A DNA stretch of 64,000 bases, taken from Monoplex corrugatus (Eukaryota > Mollusca > Gastropoda > Littorinimorpha > Ranellidae). Shown here piece after piece: positions 61,364-64,000 of the stretch. The stretch's first letter is position 1; each line of letters begins with the position of its first letter. The stretch is from NCBI GenBank assembly GCA_030674185.1, contig JAPXFY010000016.1, forward strand, positions 39,786,966 through 39,850,965, in the 5' to 3' direction. The position numbers and the translations under genes are program-made. The notes below the pieces were generated by a model that ran no database searches, had not been told where the DNA came from, and saw only the letters and a list, made by a program, of their open reading frames with translations.

Positions 61364-62408
61364 CATGGCCACAAATGGGGGAAAAGAATAAAAGCAATAA
61401 AAGCAAGAATAAAACCAATGGAAAACCACAGAGAGCACATCATATACAATTATATATTAAAACAAAGTGATTCCCCTCCGAGCGGAGACAGGCTGCAGAG
61501 GGGGGTTGAGTGAGGTTAGGAATTTATGCAGAGGAGAAAAGGTGAGTTTTGAGAGCGGACTTGAAGGAGGCAAAAGTAGGTTGCTGACGGACTGAGAGAG
61601 GAAGTTTGTTCCAGGAGAGTGGACCAGAAACAGAGAAGGCTCGTGGACCATAGGTATTGAGCTTAGTGCGTGGAAAGCGAAAAGTCAGAGGATCGGAGGC
61701 AGAGCGGAGGGTACGTGAGGGAACATAGATCTCAAATAGGCTTGACAGGTAATCGGGGGCTGCGTTATTGAGGCTTTTGTAGCACATGGTGTCTAGTTTG
61801 TACTGTATGCGCTTTGATACAGGGAGCCAGTGAAGTTGTGCCAGGAGAGGAGATATGTGGTCAGCTTTTTTCTTTTTGAGTACAAGGCATACAGCATTGT
61901 TTTGAATGCGCTGTAGGATGTGAATGGTGGAGGCAGGAAGACCAGACAGGAGTGAATTGCAATAGTCAATGCGAGACATTATGAAGGAGAGAACGAGTTT
62001 TGCAGTTGTTTCGACAGAGAGATACTTCCTGATCAGGCTTATACGATGGAGATGATAGTAGCAAGATCTGGCAGTTTGAGAAACAAAGTTGTTCATGGAC
62101 AGGGTAGAGTCAATGCAGACACCAAGGTTTTTAGCTGAATCAGAAATTGGGACTGATGTGTTACATAATGGGAGAGAAAGAGGAGGCAGCTGGGAAAGTT
62201 TCTGACGGGTGCCAATGAGGATAGCTTCTGTCTTGTCGTCATTAAGCTGAAGTCTATTGTGTGTCATCCAGTTCTTAATGTCCGAGTAACACTCAGTGGT
62301 GCGAGTCAACAGGCGCTGTATATTATCAGGTGAGTCACTATCTTGAAGTTGGGTGTCATCAGCATAGAAGTGGTGTTTTATAGAATGGGAGTTGATGATG
62401 GTGGACAG
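60933..62408 (-). mobile_element. L2-like LINE copy 3, 5'-truncated, nested
   Basis: The minus strand from 62408 begins in the reverse transcriptase just before YADDTQLQDSDSPDNIQRL. It continues in one open frame to 61524 (LHWLPVSKRIQYKL, SGPLSWNKLPLSVRQQ), ending KTHLFSSA. The 3' UTR has (CA)n at 61258-61362, 'ttatatagcgcaaatctcga', a (GTAT)n block and a second end, 'ttatatagcgcaaaatcttg', with (ATT)n. This is the same compound tail as copy 1. The coding part is undamaged, so it inserted fairly recently. Confidence 0.9.
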
Positions 62409-63165
62409 ATGACACTGCTGTAATATCAAACATCACCAGCATGAAACGAGTCCTTTACAGAGTTGACAATGCAGGTAAGGAAGAAGGGTTAAATCATAAT
62501 GCAAAAAAGACCAAAGTAATGCAAGTTGGAGCTAGCAAACATCCTAAAATTCTTATCAATAAAACATCCCTGGAAAATGTACAAAGAAATCACAATAAGA
62601 ACTGGCATGGCAAAACAAAGAATGGTGCAGCTTAACAACATCTGGAAATATTGTGCACTATCTATAGTCCTCAAAGTAAAGATTCTAAAGACCCTCATCT
62701 GGCCAGTAATGATATATGGATGTGAAGCTTGGACATAGAAGAAAGCTGATGGAGTGAAAATCACTTCAGCTGACATGTGCTTTTAATGACGCCTACTGCA
62801 AATCAACTGGACAGAAAAGCGAACAAATCGAAGTATTCCAGACAAGTTGAATACAACTCCACAACTGTGTTCTAAAATCAACAATGAAAAACTTGCACAC
62901 CTGGGACATGTAATTAGAAACAGTAAGTGTCAAATGATGAAAACACTACTCCAAGGAATAACCATGGGCCGAAGACCAAGAGGAAGACCAACAGCATCAC
63001 ACATGAACAGCACTGAGAAGATGACCGGGATGTTTGCTAACAAAGCGGTGACAGCCTGTGAAGACCAGACGAAGTGAAGAAAGAGAGTCAAGACATCAAC
63101 TGCGGCAGCTATCATCACAAGTGGTGGTGCCGACAGAAGACAGGTGATCCAAATGCTACATATTT
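62409..63165 (+). mobile_element. Decayed LINE, 3' part
   Basis: Resumes immediately with 'atgacactgctgtaatatc' (DDTAVIS), then NITSMKRVLYRVDNAGKEEG, NHNAKKTKVMQVGASKH, LIWPVMIYGCEAWT, KLAHLGHVIRNSKCQMMKTL and MGRRPRGRPTASHMNS. It ends after 'gtgccgacagaagacaggtg'. Together with 60415-60932 it forms one RTE-like element. Confidence 0.82.
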
Positions 63166-63216
63166 AAACCTCAAAACTACGTATACACCCAAGTACTATA
63201 TATTTAAACCTCAATA
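63166..63216. repeat. Short duplicated AT-rich flank
   Basis: 'gctacatatttaaacctcaa' near 63155 and 'actatatatttaaacctcaa' near 63195 are near-identical, about 40 bp apart, between the LINE end and the TTAA of the next element. Confidence 0.45.
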
Positions 63217-64000
63217 TTAACCCTCTTAGCTTCATTACGACTGCAGCCGACAGTACCACCCACACTGCCTAGCGCTTCGTTACGGCCGTACACGACCGTA
63301 AAAGTCGGCCACGAGTATGGGCTATTTTGATCACGTACTGATCACATGTTTCTGGCCCTGGGAGACTGACAATTGGTCAAACATTCTTGGCATCATCCAA
63401 TGAGATGATCTTGGGAAAATTAGCACTACACACACATCCATTCACTTACGCTTGGGCGCGAAATGTGGTTGGGGTATTTTCATTCATGCCTCATAGCGTG
63501 TGAAAAAATGGTGATGCCCTTTGTAGCAGATGGTTTTCAGAATACAGATGATTCTCCAGATTATTCAGAGGAGGAATTAAATACTAATGTTCGTAAATTA
63601 GGAAAACGCGAAGATGTAGCTGAGTCAGATATTGAGGTTGGTGAGGGGGAAGATGATGAAAATTGTGACTTAGGAGAGCAGACTGACACAGAAGATAACG
63701 CACCGCTGGCCACATTCCAGTGAACGTGGCACCCAGCACTGGTTCTGCTGACAGTAAAGAAATCTGATCTCCCGATAGGACCAAATTGTACACTGCCAGC
63801 TGATGCCAAACCTTTAGATTATTTCTTTTTATTTTTGTACTGACAGTTAGTAAACTGTATTATGAACATTGAATGTAGTTTTGTAGTGGAAAGAAAAATA
63901 GTGATAAAACTACCTGAACAAATTGTGTAAATACCTGAGGAGCACTTGGTGACATTTGGTGACCACTGTGAGTACTATCACATGGAAATGTTGTTAGACA
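63217..64000 (+). mobile_element. piggyBac-like transposon, 5' end (runs off window)
   Basis: TTAA at 63217-63220 is followed by CCCTCTTAGC, the TTAA-CCCT signature of a piggyBac-type terminus. Subterminal palindromic words (ttacgg...ccgtaa near 63282-63303) follow. The transposase-like frame starts near 63508. The right end would be beyond 64000. Confidence 0.72.
63508..64000 (+). pseudogene. piggyBac-like transposase, N-terminal part with stops
   Basis: ATG at 63508 opens MVMPFVADGFQNTDDSPDYS, then a strongly acidic stretch (ESDIEVGEGEDDEN), typical of PGBD-type N-termini, to a TGA at 63721. The same frame continues TWHPALVLLTVKKSD, then LPADAKPLDYFFLFLY. The P-x-D-x-x-P-L-D-x-F pattern resembles the start of the DDE_Tnp_1_7 domain. 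Further in-frame stops occur near 63840 and 63928. The catalytic DDD region would lie beyond the window. Decayed, so treated as a pseudogene. Confidence 0.65.

Overview
This is a window of animal nuclear DNA: interrupted host genes with GT-AG introns, several LINE lineages, tRNA-derived SINE-like repeats, TTAA-type DNA transposons and abundant (CA)n, (CT)n and minisatellite DNA. The repeat style (long CA tracts, L2/CR1-like and RTE-like LINEs, a SINE resembling ones common in gastropods) suggests a lophotrochozoan, probably a gastropod mollusc. That assignment is inference only. Nothing looks prokaryotic or viral.

Two host genes are supported, both on the minus strand. (1) Exons at 7738-7973 and 1347-1514 join in phase and encode a basic, proline-rich protein of unknown identity; the gene continues beyond both. 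(2) A large gene runs from before 60387 down to a stop at 31552. Five exons are visible (60297-60387, 54023-54150, 42774-42917, 40593-40757, 31552-34217). The product is rich in Thr-Pro-x-Lys motifs, and one exon carries an ETP...EESP pair with a 34-residue spacing. I read it as a probable ortholog of Treslin/TICRR (Sld3-like), the CDK-regulated replication-initiation factor. The C-terminal part lies in one 2.67-kb terminal exon.

Layout: 1-8 kb, unknown gene 3' part, with a complete but broken 4.0-kb LINE inserted in a minisatellite inside its intron. 8-24 kb, intergenic: tandem repeats, SINE-like copies, RTE-like 3' ends, one AT-rich CR1-like LINE. 24.3-27.75 kb, an L2-like LINE with one uninterrupted 1051-codon ORF. 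28-31.5 kb, AT-rich spacer with foldback elements and LINE scraps. 31.5-60.4 kb, the TICRR-like gene; its introns hold a 40-bp array split by a piggyBac-type element, two L2-like copies, a 70-bp array split by one of them, a ~360-bp repeat, and an array of partial duplicates of one of the gene's own exons. 60.4-63.2 kb, an eroded LINE split by a third L2-like copy. 63.2 kb to the end, the start of a decayed piggyBac-like transposon.

The observations most worth follow-up are the Treslin-like CDK-site gene, the exon-fragment array at 58.0-59.1 kb derived from exon 60297-60387, the nested insertions whose repeat targets reveal the empty site, and the compound 3' tail shared by two L2-like copies.
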